From positions 1 to 58,089 of the forward strand of contig JACNGQ010000168.1 of assembly GCA_014384025.1 (NCBI GenBank): 58,089 nt of DNA. The letters run 5' to 3'. The translations under genes and the position numbers were made by a program. Positions 8,565 through 18,063 of this stretch are shown here, one piece after another. The notes under the pieces were generated by a model. It saw only the letters and a program-made list of their open reading frames with translations, searched no databases and was not told where the DNA came from. Position 1 is the first letter of the stretch, and each line of letters opens with the position of its first letter. Origin of the DNA: Planctomycetota bacterium (GTDB lineage Bacteria; Planctomycetota; Phycisphaerae; Sedimentisphaerales; Anaerobacaceae).

Positions 8565-10466
8565 TCAGATGGAACCGAACAATAATTTTATAAGTATTTC
8601 ATGCTGAGAGAAATCGGGCACTATGACATGTGCGCCGGCTTTAATCAGACGGGTGCGTTTTTCTGCGCTTAAGCCATGACGGCGGATTTCATCGCTGGCG
8701 ATACCAACGGCAATACCGTCCCGTTTGCGGCATTCGCGGATCTCAACAGGACCATCGCCAAAGACAACAAGCTCAGAGCCCTGTAAATTGTTCTCAGCCA
8801 TTATTTTTTCTATGACCATTTTCTTGGAATATTTGGTGACATCACCTACCGAACCGTAAATGCCGCCGTCAAAAAGTTCCGCGTAACCGAGCGCTTCGCA
8901 CTCGGCGATAACATCGTGGCGGTCGGTGCCACTGGCAAGGTAAAGTTTTATACCTCTTTTTTTCAGGGCTTCTAAAAACTCCAACGCGCCTTTGATTGTA
9001 TAATCATTTATGTCGAGCTCGCCGCTTTTGAACTTTTCGATTCGCCTGTTAACAAGCTCCATCAGGGCATTATTATAAATTTTCTTATAGCCTAATTTAT
9101 CGAGGATTTTATCAGCTCTTACGATGCCAAACTCTTTGACCATCTCGACCAAGGCTTCCATCTGTATGATGGTCTGCATGCCCGTGGAGCTATCGATATA
9201 GTCGGCGATACGTGTTCTGGCCTTGTGATAAAGAGTTTCGTCAGCGGTTTCGTATTTATCACCGAGAACAGCCCTGACCATTACGGGAGCCATAATCTGC
9301 TCCCACCCCTGCCTTAAAGTGCTTATAGTCCCATCATTATCAAAGACGGCGTGCTTTATTCGACCAAACGGTATCGATTCATAGCAAAGTTCTATTTCGC
9401 TGTCTTTGAAATAACAAGCGCCTCGCCGGTCTGAAGCGAGTTCCGGCTGATAGATATAATCCGGGTCTTTTCCGATCTCGAGGATTTCGGGGCCTGAAGC
9501 CGTGCCGGTCTGGTATAATTTCTGAACGGTAACAGCGGCCGCTAAATTAGCAAACTCGGACGCCTCGGCCGGCGGGACACCTGCACCCAGACATAAAGCT
9601 AATGCGCTTGTCACCGTATCTCCGGCCCCGACAATATCGAGCTTTTTCAACAATTGAATACCCGGCACCTCGTGAATGCCATCCGAATCAACGGTTATGA
9701 TGCCGCGTGGGCCACGAGTAAGAAACACGGGCTTATTAAACTGCCGATAAAGATTCAGGGCGTATTTATTAACATCCGCCAATGTAAGAACATCATCCAA
9801 TTTGACTTCGGCTTTGTTCAACTGGGCCGCTTCCAAATCATTTGTCTTGCGGTAGATATTTTCGAACTTGCGGCCAAAGTGTCTCGAATCAAGCAACACT
9901 ATTTTGTCCGCATATTTCTTGAAAAGAGCATTGGCCTGGTCGATGAAAGATTCGTTTGTAATACTACCCGGGACCTGCTGGTTCACAATCAGGACATCCG
10001 CTTTCTCCAGAGCCTCGGTAATACCGTTCAGCATCGCCTGGTCGGTTTCTTCGGTTCGTTTGTTGAAAAAACCAAAGTCGATACGCGGCTGCTCTTTGTC
10101 CTCAAGATACGGCTTGCCGAAGGTAACAGTATCGAAATTTTCCTTTTGAATAACCAGATGTTTCGTATCGACATTAAGCTCGTGGAACTGGCGTCTTAGC
10201 TCTCTGCCGAAGATATCGTCTCCCACAACTCCTATTACCTGTATGACCGCCGGGGCGAGGGCGGCAATATTGGCAACGACATTCGATGCGCCACCAAGAG
10301 AATAATAATGTCTTCCTACGGCCTGGGCCTGAAGACCGGTTTCCAACGAAACTTCCGAGCCGCGAGCATCGAGCAACCAATATGCATCAATACAGAAATC
10401 ACCATAAACGGCTATATTAACGTTCTTAATCTGAGTCAGGATTTCATTGATGCGATTTTCTTTCAT
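8565..10466 (-). CDS. PfkB-type sugar kinase fused to a HAD phosphatase
   Basis: The 633-residue protein joins two enzymes. Residues 1-335 are a PfkB/ribokinase-fold kinase close in style to the heptose-7-phosphate kinase (HldE N-domain): GDFCIDAYW, the glycine motif SLGGASNVVANIAAL, and the catalytic GAGD (base Asp283). Residues 370-633 are a HAD hydrolase: nucleophile motif FDNDGT (Asp376, Asp378), LASGTD, a conserved Lys, and VVFGDGPVE. Kinase and phosphatase in one chain must act on different substrates or positions, or be regulated reciprocally. The ribosome binding site AAAGGTGG precedes the ATG. It is the last gene of the operon AGE epimerase, DHS-like protein, kinase-HAD; the substrate is unknown. 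Confidence 0.87.
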   Translation of the reverse strand: MKENRINEILTQIKNVNIAVYGDFCIDAYWLLDARGSEVSLETGLQAQAVGRHYYSLGGASNVVANIAALAPAVIQVIGVVGDDIFGRELRRQFHELNVDTKHLVIQKENFDTVTFGKPYLEDKEQPRIDFGFFNKRTEETDQAMLNGITEALEKADVLIVNQQVPGSITNESFIDQANALFKKYADKIVLLDSRHFGRKFENIYRKTNDLEAAQLNKAEVKLDDVLTLADVNKYALNLYRQFNKPVFLTRGPRGIITVDSDGIHEVPGIQLLKKLDIVGAGDTVTSALALCLGAGVPPAEASEFANLAAAVTVQKLYQTGTASGPEILEIGKDPDYIYQPELASDRRGACYFKDSEIELCYESIPFGRIKHAVFDNDGTISTLRQGWEQIMAPVMVRAVLGDKYETADETLYHKARTRIADYIDSSTGMQTIIQMEALVEMVKEFGIVRADKILDKLGYKKIYNNALMELVNRRIEKFKSGELDINDYTIKGALEFLEALKKRGIKLYLASGTDRHDVIAECEALGYAELFDGGIYGSVGDVTKYSKKMVIEKIMAENNLQGSELVVFGDGPVEIRECRKRDGIAVGIASDEIRRHGLSAEKRTRLIKAGAHVIVPDFSQHEILIKLLFGSI

Positions 10467-10483
10467 CGTTAACCACCTTTTAG

Positions 10484-11515
10484 TTATGACTGTTCTACAA
10501 TCTTTTTATACAGTAAAAGAAATGTTTGTTTCTGGTCGCCATGTATATAAAAGCCTTTGCCGCTAAATGCCTGTGGAATTCGTGTTATAATGCTTTTTTG
10601 GTCGCGAAAATAATAACCTTCTTTAGATTCATCGCTCATCGCCTTCGGCTCATGAGAGCGAAGGTCAAAGTCGGCAGTGATTATATTATTCGGGACAGTT
10701 CCTGCGTTGGCGGCCATTGAGACGGCTTTAAGCAGAACCTCCGGGCCTGTTACGGCGCTTCCAATATTAAGTATTACGCCGCCGCTCGTTAATTTGGCTA
10801 TTTCGTTTGTATAGATAAGAAAATCCCGGCCGGAACATCCGCCTTTTGCCTGACCGTTGAAGGATGGATGCTGGTCGATTACATCTGTGCCTATCCCAAC
10901 GTGAACGGTGAAGGGAATATTATTCTCATAACAGGCGGCAAGAACACTTACTTGCGGATAGCTAAAACTGCTCGGTGAATTGTCTTTTGCAACGGAATTA
11001 AGGACTTGGCTGCGGAAATCTTCATTACAGATTGTTTTGCCGAGTGATTCACCACAGCCCAGTTTGTTTTCATTGCCGACGGACAAAGCATTGTTGATAT
11101 AAGCAAATTCGTAAGCCATTCCAAATCGGCCCTTGCCGAGAGCATCGGGAACATTTTCGCTGGTTTGGCCTATCAGCGCCAGTTCAAAATCGTGTATTGC
11201 AGTAGCACAGTTACCGGCTACCAGGCTAACAAGGCCTCGCTTTACAAGGTCGGCAAGCAAAGGTCCGAGCCCGTTCTTTATCAAATGGGCACCTGTGAAA
11301 AGAACAACGGGCTTGTCTGATTTTCGGTAAGATATAATCGCCCGGGCAATGGTATCGATATCACTGCAAATTTTATCCGGCAAATCAATAACAACATTGT
11401 CAATGTCCCCGGGCTTGATAAGGTCATCAGACGTAACCTTATTGCTGCGGGTGCTCAAAGGGTACGTATTGATTTTATTAATGTCAAAAACTTTGTATTT
11501 TCCGTCGTACTGCAT
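10484..11515 (-). CDS. Deoxyhypusine-synthase-like protein of unknown function
   Basis: A soluble protein of 343 residues from the ATG at 11515, or 357 from a TTG at 11557 that would overlap the AGE epimerase gene; neither start has a clear ribosome binding site. It has a Rossmann-like pattern: VVLFTGAHLIKNGLGPLLAD, LVAGNCATAIHDFELALIG, FTVHVGIGTDVIDQHPSF and GGVILNIGSAVTGPEVLLKA. The arrangement recalls the NAD-dependent deoxyhypusine synthase family, but bacteria lack hypusine and the canonical catalytic lysine motif is not evident, so the resemblance is only suggestive. Position between a sugar epimerase and a sugar kinase-phosphatase points to carbohydrate metabolism. Confidence 0.6.
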   Translation of the reverse strand: MQYDGKYKVFDINKINTYPLSTRSNKVTSDDLIKPGDIDNVVIDLPDKICSDIDTIARAIISYRKSDKPVVLFTGAHLIKNGLGPLLADLVKRGLVSLVAGNCATAIHDFELALIGQTSENVPDALGKGRFGMAYEFAYINNALSVGNENKLGCGESLGKTICNEDFRSQVLNSVAKDNSPSSFSYPQVSVLAACYENNIPFTVHVGIGTDVIDQHPSFNGQAKGGCSGRDFLIYTNEIAKLTSGGVILNIGSAVTGPEVLLKAVSMAANAGTVPNNIITADFDLRSHEPKAMSDESKEGYYFRDQKSIITRIPQAFSGKGFYIHGDQKQTFLLLYKKIVEQS

Positions 11516-11528
11516 ATATAAATATCTG

Positions 11529-12809
11529 TTATTTAAGCTTTTCAAGTAACTTTTCAAGCCGCTTTATGGACTGTACCATACAGCGAACGGTATGATAATT
11601 AACCTTCCAGGAATGGCTCATATGCGTCCAGACAGGTTCGCCCTCTCTGGCAAGCAGCGGCCACCACTCACCTACGGGATGGTTTATCATCTTATCGAAA
11701 ACAAAACGGTGCACGTTTACGTAAGCGGGCCAGTATTTTTCAGGGTCGAACCGCAAGGCCCCTTCCAACATTCCAATCATAACCTCCGCCTGTTGCCAGA
11801 ACTCTTTTTCCCTGTCGTAAACACCGCCGGCATGCGGACCTTCGACATAAACACCGCCGTATTCGTCGTCGATACCATTGGTCATTCCGTGATCCATCGC
11901 CTTTATAATAATGTCACGGTATTCTTCAAAGCCTTCACCCATAATGTCCGTAGCATGGGCCAATAGCCAGGCAAATTCCACGTTGTGACCGGCGGAGGTA
12001 TTGTCCCCTGCATTGGGCTTTTCTCCGCCCTCGGCAAAACGGTCCCAGCCCCAAATGATATCAAACTTTATCTGCGGCGCTACCTTCCAGTCGGGTGTGA
12101 ACTGTGGTATTCCGGTGGCGTACTTTGGGTGGATGATTCTCTTTATCAGAATATCTATATCTTCGATTAATTTTCGGCGGTGTATGCTTTGGCCGCTGCA
12201 TTCATACAATGTGGTAAACGCCTCCATCAGGTGCATGTGGGCATCGAGGGTCTTTCTGTCACCCCCACCGCTTCCCGGCCCGCACAGGTCCCAGTTCCTC
12301 TCAAACATCTCGAAATAACCGCCGTACATCGTATCGGCACAGTACTTCTGCATAAGGTCGAAAACCTTCTCGGCATATTCCAGGCCTCTCGGGTCACCCG
12401 TTGCCAGGGTATATTCGCTGAGTGAATAAATCGCAAAGCTGAAGCCATAAATAATCTTCTTATCGATAGCGACATTGCCCTTGCGGTCCACCGTCCAGAA
12501 GAATCCGCCGTATTTGTTGTCCCACATCTTATCGATGAGAAAATCGACGCCGTGTTTGGCATACTCGGCACATTTGCCGTTGCCGTAACCGGCTCTATGG
12601 GCCGAAGCCATCGTATAAACGGTACGGCTCTGAGCGATTAATGATTTCTCGTCCTCACCGGTATCATTACCGTCCTTATCGAAGTGAGTAATAAAGCCGC
12701 CGTTCTTATCGTCCTTACATCGGTCCAGCCAGAAAGGCAGAAGTTCTGTGGTCAGATGTTTTTTGCATTCTTCGAGACAGGCCGATACCTGCTTAGCATC
12801 AACAGCCAT
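11529..12809 (-). CDS. AGE-family sugar 2-epimerase
   Basis: A 426-residue (alpha/alpha)6-barrel enzyme of the N-acylglucosamine 2-epimerase/cellobiose 2-epimerase family. Typical pieces are DKNGGFITHFDKDG near the N-terminus, YGFSFAIYSLSEY, TLDAHMHLMEAFTTLYE, AGHNVEFAWLLAHA and WTHMSHSWKVNYHTVRCM, which supply the conserved active-site histidines. Members interconvert C2 epimers or aldose/ketose pairs; the sugar cannot be read from sequence. No signal peptide, so it is cytoplasmic. A strong AAAGGAG ribosome binding site precedes the ATG. It is the first gene of the three-gene sugar operon. Confidence 0.9.
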   Translation of the reverse strand: MAVDAKQVSACLEECKKHLTTELLPFWLDRCKDDKNGGFITHFDKDGNDTGEDEKSLIAQSRTVYTMASAHRAGYGNGKCAEYAKHGVDFLIDKMWDNKYGGFFWTVDRKGNVAIDKKIIYGFSFAIYSLSEYTLATGDPRGLEYAEKVFDLMQKYCADTMYGGYFEMFERNWDLCGPGSGGGDRKTLDAHMHLMEAFTTLYECSGQSIHRRKLIEDIDILIKRIIHPKYATGIPQFTPDWKVAPQIKFDIIWGWDRFAEGGEKPNAGDNTSAGHNVEFAWLLAHATDIMGEGFEEYRDIIIKAMDHGMTNGIDDEYGGVYVEGPHAGGVYDREKEFWQQAEVMIGMLEGALRFDPEKYWPAYVNVHRFVFDKMINHPVGEWWPLLAREGEPVWTHMSHSWKVNYHTVRCMVQSIKRLEKLLEKLK

Positions 12810-12894
12810 TTTGCACTCCTTTCAATTAATCGTTAGATATCTTTTTTCAACAAGTCAAGTCAGCTTATCAATAGAATTGCCAAATAATAACAAA

Positions 12895-12920
12895 AATGCC
12901 CGCTGATAACAACGGGCATT
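12895..12920 (-). terminator. Rho-independent terminator of the HEAT-repeat gene
   Basis: An 8-bp perfect stem (AATGCCCG at 12895-12902 pairing with CGGGCATT at 12913-12920, 10-nt loop) is followed on the minus strand by a T-rich run. It lies about 80 bp after the stop of the leftward HEAT-repeat gene and separates it from the sugar operon. Confidence 0.75.
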
Positions 12921-12970
12921 ATATGTAAAATTGAATGCAGGAAATTTTCCTGGTATTTCGAAACCGGGTT

Positions 12971-12984
12971 CCTGCTTTCGCAGG
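12971..12984. repeat. Small REP-like hairpin CCTGC-TTTC-GCAGG
   Basis: CCTGC and GCAGG form a tight hairpin in the tail of the HEAT-repeat transcript. A near copy, CCTGC-AAAA-GCAGG, occurs before ftsH at 52157-52170. Two copies in 58 kb are weak evidence for a dispersed palindromic repeat. Confidence 0.3.
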
Positions 12985-12999
12985 GATTTCGGCTTTGCC

Positions 13000-14772
13000 T
13001 CAGCTTTTTGCCTGGTCGAGGATGAGGTCCTTTACTTTTTGGCTGGGCAGATTAAGCGCCCCGTAAGCGGCAGCCGCTGCGCTGCGAAGTTCGGGATCCG
13101 TTTCGTCTGAGCTGATAAGTGAATAAATCGCATCAACCATCGGATCGACCAGCATATTTGCATTTAACTTTGCTGAAGTAGCGAGGGAGTCAAACGCCGA
13201 TATTCTCACATCAGCATCATTGTTATTATCAAGGGCCATCCCCGTTATTGCCCGCTGTGCTCCGGGGCTGTCGAGATGAGCTAAAATCTGACCGGATAAA
13301 ATCTGGATTTGTTTTCGCTCGTCATTTACAGCATTTACAAGTGCATTCTGAGCGGCAGATAAATTGATAACAGGATTTCTGGACAGAGCCAACTTGAGCA
13401 TGGCCTGGGCTGCTCTGAGGGCATAGCTATCAGCTATCTGTTCGTCCAACTGGGTATTTGCTCCTAAAGCCGCTGCCAAATTCGCAACGACAAGCTTACT
13501 TTCGGCGAATGGCTCTTTGGGTCCTGCCGCAGCTACTGCTATAGCAGCACTGTATCTTACCTTTATGTCATCAAAAGACAGGGCCTCAAGCAGCGGCTGA
13601 GCCGGTCCAATGCGATAAAGCAAGGATTTTTCACCGGCGGTGGTACCCAACGCCTCAATAACACCAAGTGCGACATGTGCGTTCTTGTCTTTGACAGCCC
13701 TTGCAAGAGCCTGATGGAGATATTCAACTCCTGCGGTTGTGGCATAGACAAGTGCATCTGCGTGGCTCTCGCCAAAGTAACTGGGCATCGTCTCGATACC
13801 AGCGGACTCAGCTTTGAAAAAGGCAGCTATCCAAAGGCCTATAGCCGGACCGAATCCCGCGTCGGCTTTGAGCGCCCATTCGCAGCAGCGCATCGCCATA
13901 AGTTCATTAAAGTAACTGCCGGGAACTTCTACACGAGTTAATCGCCGCTGATTAGCATCCCAGAACCAAATATTGGCAGAATCGGTATCATTAGCAGGAG
14001 TTAATGATTGCGAATGATAATAGTATTTCTCTGCAAGCTCAAAAAACAACTGAGCCGCCGAAATTTTCAAAGTACCCGGATCAATTTTCATCAGGCTGAT
14101 TTTGGCCAGTTGACTAACTTCAGCCGAAGCATCGTTTTCAACAATATACTTCAGATAAGCCTGTGATTGGGGATAACCAATCTTACCTAATGCCTGTATT
14201 ATCTGGGCCTTGAGGGCCACATTATCAGTCTGCAATGCTGCGCCAAGAGGTCTTATTGCATCCCTGCCAATTTGTGGAAGTGCCCGTACGATATCCGGCA
14301 ATTCCGCATCGCGGGAATTGTCAGCTATAGCATCAAGCATAAATGGTATCGCATATTCACCCGCGTTGCGAAGCCGTTTAACTGCTGTAAACCAACCACG
14401 GTCGGTACTGCTTAGCCTCTTTATCTCTGTCACAATAATCCCCGGATCGGCCCGGCGTGTATAGCTACCCTGCTCGATAAGGTCGATGATTTTACCGCTC
14501 AATTCTTCCAGCTCAGGATCAGGAGCAAATTCGTTGACTCGTAATAAAATCGCGTAACCCTGGGGATTTTTTTTAGTTAGCTCAAGCAATTCTACAGGAT
14601 TCGGATTGCCTTGCAGGATCACCTGTGCATATCCCTTGGCTAAATCGGGTCGGCCAATCTTGGTATAATGCAGGAAATGATTCCAGTCCTCCTCAAGAGT
14701 CTGAGCAAAACCGGCACTAACTACAATAAGTGTCACTGCTAAAATTGCTACGGCAGTTTTTCCGTTGAACAT
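13000..14772 (-). CDS. Exported HEAT-repeat protein
   Basis: A protein of about 590 residues with a Sec signal peptide (FNGKTAVAILAVTLIVVSAGFAQ) and no membrane anchor, so probably periplasmic. The body is alpha-helical with several HEAT/PBS-lyase-like repeats, for example IVRALPQIGRDAIRPLGAAL and IIQALGKIGYPQSQAYLKYI, and more after residue 370. Such scaffolds bind other proteins; no catalytic motif is seen. The ATG at 14772 is preferred over 14778 because it puts AGGAGAA at the normal distance. It is probably monocistronic, with a terminator downstream. Confidence 0.75.
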   Translation of the reverse strand: MFNGKTAVAILAVTLIVVSAGFAQTLEEDWNHFLHYTKIGRPDLAKGYAQVILQGNPNPVELLELTKKNPQGYAILLRVNEFAPDPELEELSGKIIDLIEQGSYTRRADPGIIVTEIKRLSSTDRGWFTAVKRLRNAGEYAIPFMLDAIADNSRDAELPDIVRALPQIGRDAIRPLGAALQTDNVALKAQIIQALGKIGYPQSQAYLKYIVENDASAEVSQLAKISLMKIDPGTLKISAAQLFFELAEKYYYHSQSLTPANDTDSANIWFWDANQRRLTRVEVPGSYFNELMAMRCCEWALKADAGFGPAIGLWIAAFFKAESAGIETMPSYFGESHADALVYATTAGVEYLHQALARAVKDKNAHVALGVIEALGTTAGEKSLLYRIGPAQPLLEALSFDDIKVRYSAAIAVAAAGPKEPFAESKLVVANLAAALGANTQLDEQIADSYALRAAQAMLKLALSRNPVINLSAAQNALVNAVNDERKQIQILSGQILAHLDSPGAQRAITGMALDNNNDADVRISAFDSLATSAKLNANMLVDPMVDAIYSLISSDETDPELRSAAAAAYGALNLPSQKVKDLILDQAKS

Positions 14773-14995
14773 CGACATTTCTCCTAAAAACTCTCTGCTT
14801 TTTTATCACAAAAAGGGCTCAGCGGCCAAAAACCAAAACAGATAAAGAACCAGATTTGCCAGCCCTTACCTCCAAAAACACCTCTATTGAAGCGATTCTG
14901 CCATATTATATGTGGCCCAAAAACCATCTCTAATTATAATATACTACCAGTAAATAACTTTCTTGTCAATAAAAAACCGCTTTACTTGCCGGAAT

Positions 14996-15175
14996 AAGCG
15001 CTGATTAAGTAATTAATAATGACATTTCAGAGCAAACCGCACGATAATATCGGATATAACAGCTCAATTTGCCTAAAGTACCCTACTGGTTAAGCAAAGA
15101 ATATAATTAAGTAAAAATGCTATTATGCCCTAAAAAAGTGGCTTTACGCTTTTTGTACGTGCTGTTTTTATTTTG
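14996..15175 (+). pseudogene. Degenerate copy of a pseudopilin 5' region
   Basis: This stretch resembles 18996-19170, the upstream region and first codons of the intact pseudopilin gene. Shared exact blocks are CATTTCAGAGC (15023 and 19018), TAACAGCTCAATTTGC (15057 and 19052) and AAATGCTATTATGCC (15115 and 19112), in the same order and spacing. Past the ATG region, similarity continues weakly through the FTLIELLVV codons, but in-frame stops destroy the reading frame. It is the relic of a second pseudopilin gene, or one arm of an old duplication flanking the LamG gene. Confidence 0.6.
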
Positions 15176-15185
15176 CTAAAAATAA

Positions 15186-15220
15186 AGGGGCTTATACCAA
15201 ATCAATCAGTATAAGCCCCT
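15186..15220 (-). terminator. Terminator of the LamG gene
   Basis: A 12-bp perfect stem (AGGGGCTTATAC at 15186-15197 with GTATAAGCCCCT at 15209-15220, 11-nt loop) is followed on the minus strand by TTTATTTTT. It lies about 50 bp after the stop of the leftward LamG gene. Confidence 0.85.
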
Positions 15221-15267
15221 AATTAGTAAATAATCATTGGCTAATATCTTAGTTGTGTAGATGCTAA

Positions 15268-17991
15268 TTACATACCCTGCATAACTTCCAGTATTTCGTC
15301 CTGCGAAAGCGCCCGAGTGTACATGCGGAACTCATCCATAAGACCCGTGAAAGGCCTTCCGTCATCAATAGTCTTTCCTACGCGAGCACCCAGGTCCCAG
15401 TCTCCTGCTATATCCGCAGGATTTTCAACAACAATCTCTTCGATTAATTCGCCGTTGATATAAAGGGCCGCCTTGCCAGATTCTTTGTCGTATGTGCCTG
15501 CAAAATGCAACCATTGGTCCCACGTTACAGTACCTGCACGTATCTGGAAGATTGTAGTCCCGCCATAAGAGCGAAGCAGCCATCTAATATCGCCGCTGCT
15601 TTTTGGCTCAGGGTGAATAAGCCAGCTTTCATCAGATGCTCTGGCGCTGAATATCTCGTGATCTCCACCTGTATTGGCAATATTTATCCAGGCAGCAAGC
15701 GTCATAGCGGATGTCGGTATATCTTCGGCAGGAATACTTGGGCCGTCCAGGTCGAGGTAGCTGCCGGTTGCGAAATTGGCAGCTCCACCGATCTTGCCAT
15801 CGGCCTCGGCTGTGACCGCACCCATTACAACGCCGTCGTGGCCTTTGCCTGATTGATCCTTGACAATATCACCGACTTCGTCAAAGTCATAGTATATAAC
15901 CAGAGACGGATCTATTTCCGGCTCCGGTGCCCTAAAACCGGCAAGGTAACGAACCTCACCATCAGACAAAGCCCGGCCGTAGATTGCGACTTCATCAATT
16001 GCGCCAATCCAGTCGCTTCTCCATCCATCCGAGCCGATGAGGACAGGGGCGGGGCTGCTGGTAATTGCGCCCATTGGGGTCGAGTCGGTCTGCTCTCCAT
16101 CGAGATAGCATTTCAGCGTCGTCCCGTCATGCGAGCACGCGATGTGGGCCCACTCGTCGCGCTCCAGGTTTTTGCCGACGTAGGCCCAGGCCCTGGGCGA
16201 CGTATTGAACGTAAACGCCATGTAGGGCTGAGGGCTGTTCCACCCGTATCGAACCTGCCAGCTCCAACTCGGGCTTCCTGTACTGAGCGCCTTGGCCAAC
16301 GGGGCCGCCTCTGTGCCTTGTCCCTCCGGGTCATCGGCACCAGGTCTTATCCAGAGGGCAATGGAGATCGGACCGGTGACGTCCAGGCTGACATCATTAC
16401 CGACATCAACGTAGGACTCGCCGTCGAATTCCATCGCCATGCCGTAACCGGCCAGTCCATCGACGAATGTCGGGGCACCAACTATAGTACCATCGTTGCT
16501 GTTGCCGGAACCATCTAACACATCATTCTCCAGAGGGTAGAATGCAGCCAGACCATCAGTGCCGGGATCAACCGGCATCGGACGTTCACCGGCAAGGTAG
16601 CGAACCTCTTGCTCGGACAAAGCCCGGTTGTAGAGATTTAAATAATCGACCGAACCGGCCCACAACGGGTCAACACCATAGACGCCCTTGCCGATATGGG
16701 CGACGTCTGTACCGAGACCAGCGATTGAATTACCGGGCGGATCCAGAGCTGCAGTGCCAATCAGTACGCCGTCAATATAGAAGGCAAGCTCGGTGTCATC
16801 TACTGTGCAAACCATATGATGCGGAAGGCCGTCATCATGTTCGATAACGTCACTGACACCGGTTTCTTCGCTCCACGGGTCATTATCCATCGAAACGGTT
16901 TGAATCATCCCGCGACTTACATCATTACCTCGGGCAGGCGTAATACATACATACTTGTAACCGTATCCGGGATTATCACCCGTGCCTTCTTCACCAAACG
17001 CCGTGACCATGTGGTATCCTGTGTTTCCACCGGCAACTGATGTAAACATTATTTCGATAGTCAGCCCTTCGAATGTGTTCATCGCAATAACGTCGCCGGG
17101 CATGTCCATCCAGTCGCCATCACCGTCAAGTACGAGCTGTCCATCGACAACAGCCGCATCACCAATCAGAACACCTTCGGCGTCGCCAACAACATCGTCG
17201 GCCGTGCCATCATCGAACGTCCAGGAGTGAACCAGATTCCCAGCGCCGGGATTAACCGGCTCCGGCTCGGCTACAGAGTCGGCCGAGAGAACCATATGCC
17301 CAAATCCGAGACTCTGGTCATGAGCTTCACGGCCTGTCCAGGTCATCTGAAGTTCTCTATCAACATTGTCGGTGTCGTCGAATACAGGGTGGAATCCGAT
17401 GGTGTTGCCTGCTGAAAAGTCCAATGACGGCATCTGTGCGTATTCGATAGAGACTTCGCAGATGTATCCATCAGCAGTTTCAGTGGCGGCTATCTGCAGG
17501 TATTCAGGCTCGATCGAACCGGCACCGTCTATGTTGCACCAGTTCCATCTCTGATTACTGGCGGTAAAACCGTACTGGTAATGTTCAGAATGATCTGCAA
17601 CGGCGTTTAACGTAGAGAAAAATACTTCTACAGCGTCAGCATTCCAGATATCGCCACCGGTTTTATTCATGGATAACTTATCATCTTTCACCACCACGGC
17701 GATGTAGATGTTCACGTCATCCCATAGCAGATAGAATTCTCCGCTACAGTCCTCAGGGGCGGCCCAGCTATCCTGTCCAGAAAACAATTGCTCTGCCACA
17801 TCAAGAACGGCCGGGGTCATAGCTTCAAGATTCCAGTCGCTCAGATCTCCGTCAATTGTAACAGTACCTCTGAGACAATCTATTACCAGATCTTCTCCAG
17901 TCACTGGGTGTACAGCAGGTGGGGCCGCAATCACCAAACTCACGCTGAACAGAACATAAATTCCCACGAAATAACATTTCTTAGCTAACAT
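15268..17991 (-). CDS. Exported CBM9-like and triple LamG surface protein
   Basis: A protein of 907 residues from the ATG at 17991, chosen because AGGAGG lies 9 nt upstream; upstream in-frame codons lack such a site. A Sec signal (KKCYFVGIYVLFSVSLVIA) is followed by a CBM9-like domain (VTIDGDLSDWN, FYLLWDDVNIYIAVVVKDD). Three LamG/concanavalin-like domains follow, each ending in a related tail: YNRALSEQEVRYLAGERP, YGRALSDGEVRYLAGFR and YTRALSQDEILEVM. No enzyme motif is present. It probably binds polysaccharide outside the cell. It lies near a pseudopilin and a sulfatase, a setting common in planctomycetes. No C-terminal sorting signal was found. Confidence 0.87.
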   Translation of the reverse strand: MLAKKCYFVGIYVLFSVSLVIAAPPAVHPVTGEDLVIDCLRGTVTIDGDLSDWNLEAMTPAVLDVAEQLFSGQDSWAAPEDCSGEFYLLWDDVNIYIAVVVKDDKLSMNKTGGDIWNADAVEVFFSTLNAVADHSEHYQYGFTASNQRWNWCNIDGAGSIEPEYLQIAATETADGYICEVSIEYAQMPSLDFSAGNTIGFHPVFDDTDNVDRELQMTWTGREAHDQSLGFGHMVLSADSVAEPEPVNPGAGNLVHSWTFDDGTADDVVGDAEGVLIGDAAVVDGQLVLDGDGDWMDMPGDVIAMNTFEGLTIEIMFTSVAGGNTGYHMVTAFGEEGTGDNPGYGYKYVCITPARGNDVSRGMIQTVSMDNDPWSEETGVSDVIEHDDGLPHHMVCTVDDTELAFYIDGVLIGTAALDPPGNSIAGLGTDVAHIGKGVYGVDPLWAGSVDYLNLYNRALSEQEVRYLAGERPMPVDPGTDGLAAFYPLENDVLDGSGNSNDGTIVGAPTFVDGLAGYGMAMEFDGESYVDVGNDVSLDVTGPISIALWIRPGADDPEGQGTEAAPLAKALSTGSPSWSWQVRYGWNSPQPYMAFTFNTSPRAWAYVGKNLERDEWAHIACSHDGTTLKCYLDGEQTDSTPMGAITSSPAPVLIGSDGWRSDWIGAIDEVAIYGRALSDGEVRYLAGFRAPEPEIDPSLVIYYDFDEVGDIVKDQSGKGHDGVVMGAVTAEADGKIGGAANFATGSYLDLDGPSIPAEDIPTSAMTLAAWINIANTGGDHEIFSARASDESWLIHPEPKSSGDIRWLLRSYGGTTIFQIRAGTVTWDQWLHFAGTYDKESGKAALYINGELIEEIVVENPADIAGDWDLGARVGKTIDDGRPFTGLMDEFRMYTRALSQDEILEVMQGM

Positions 17992-18063
17992 TTTTGTTCC
18001 TCCTAATTTTAACTGAAAACTGATATGAAATTTTGCTCCGGTCACACACCGAAGTGTCAACAA

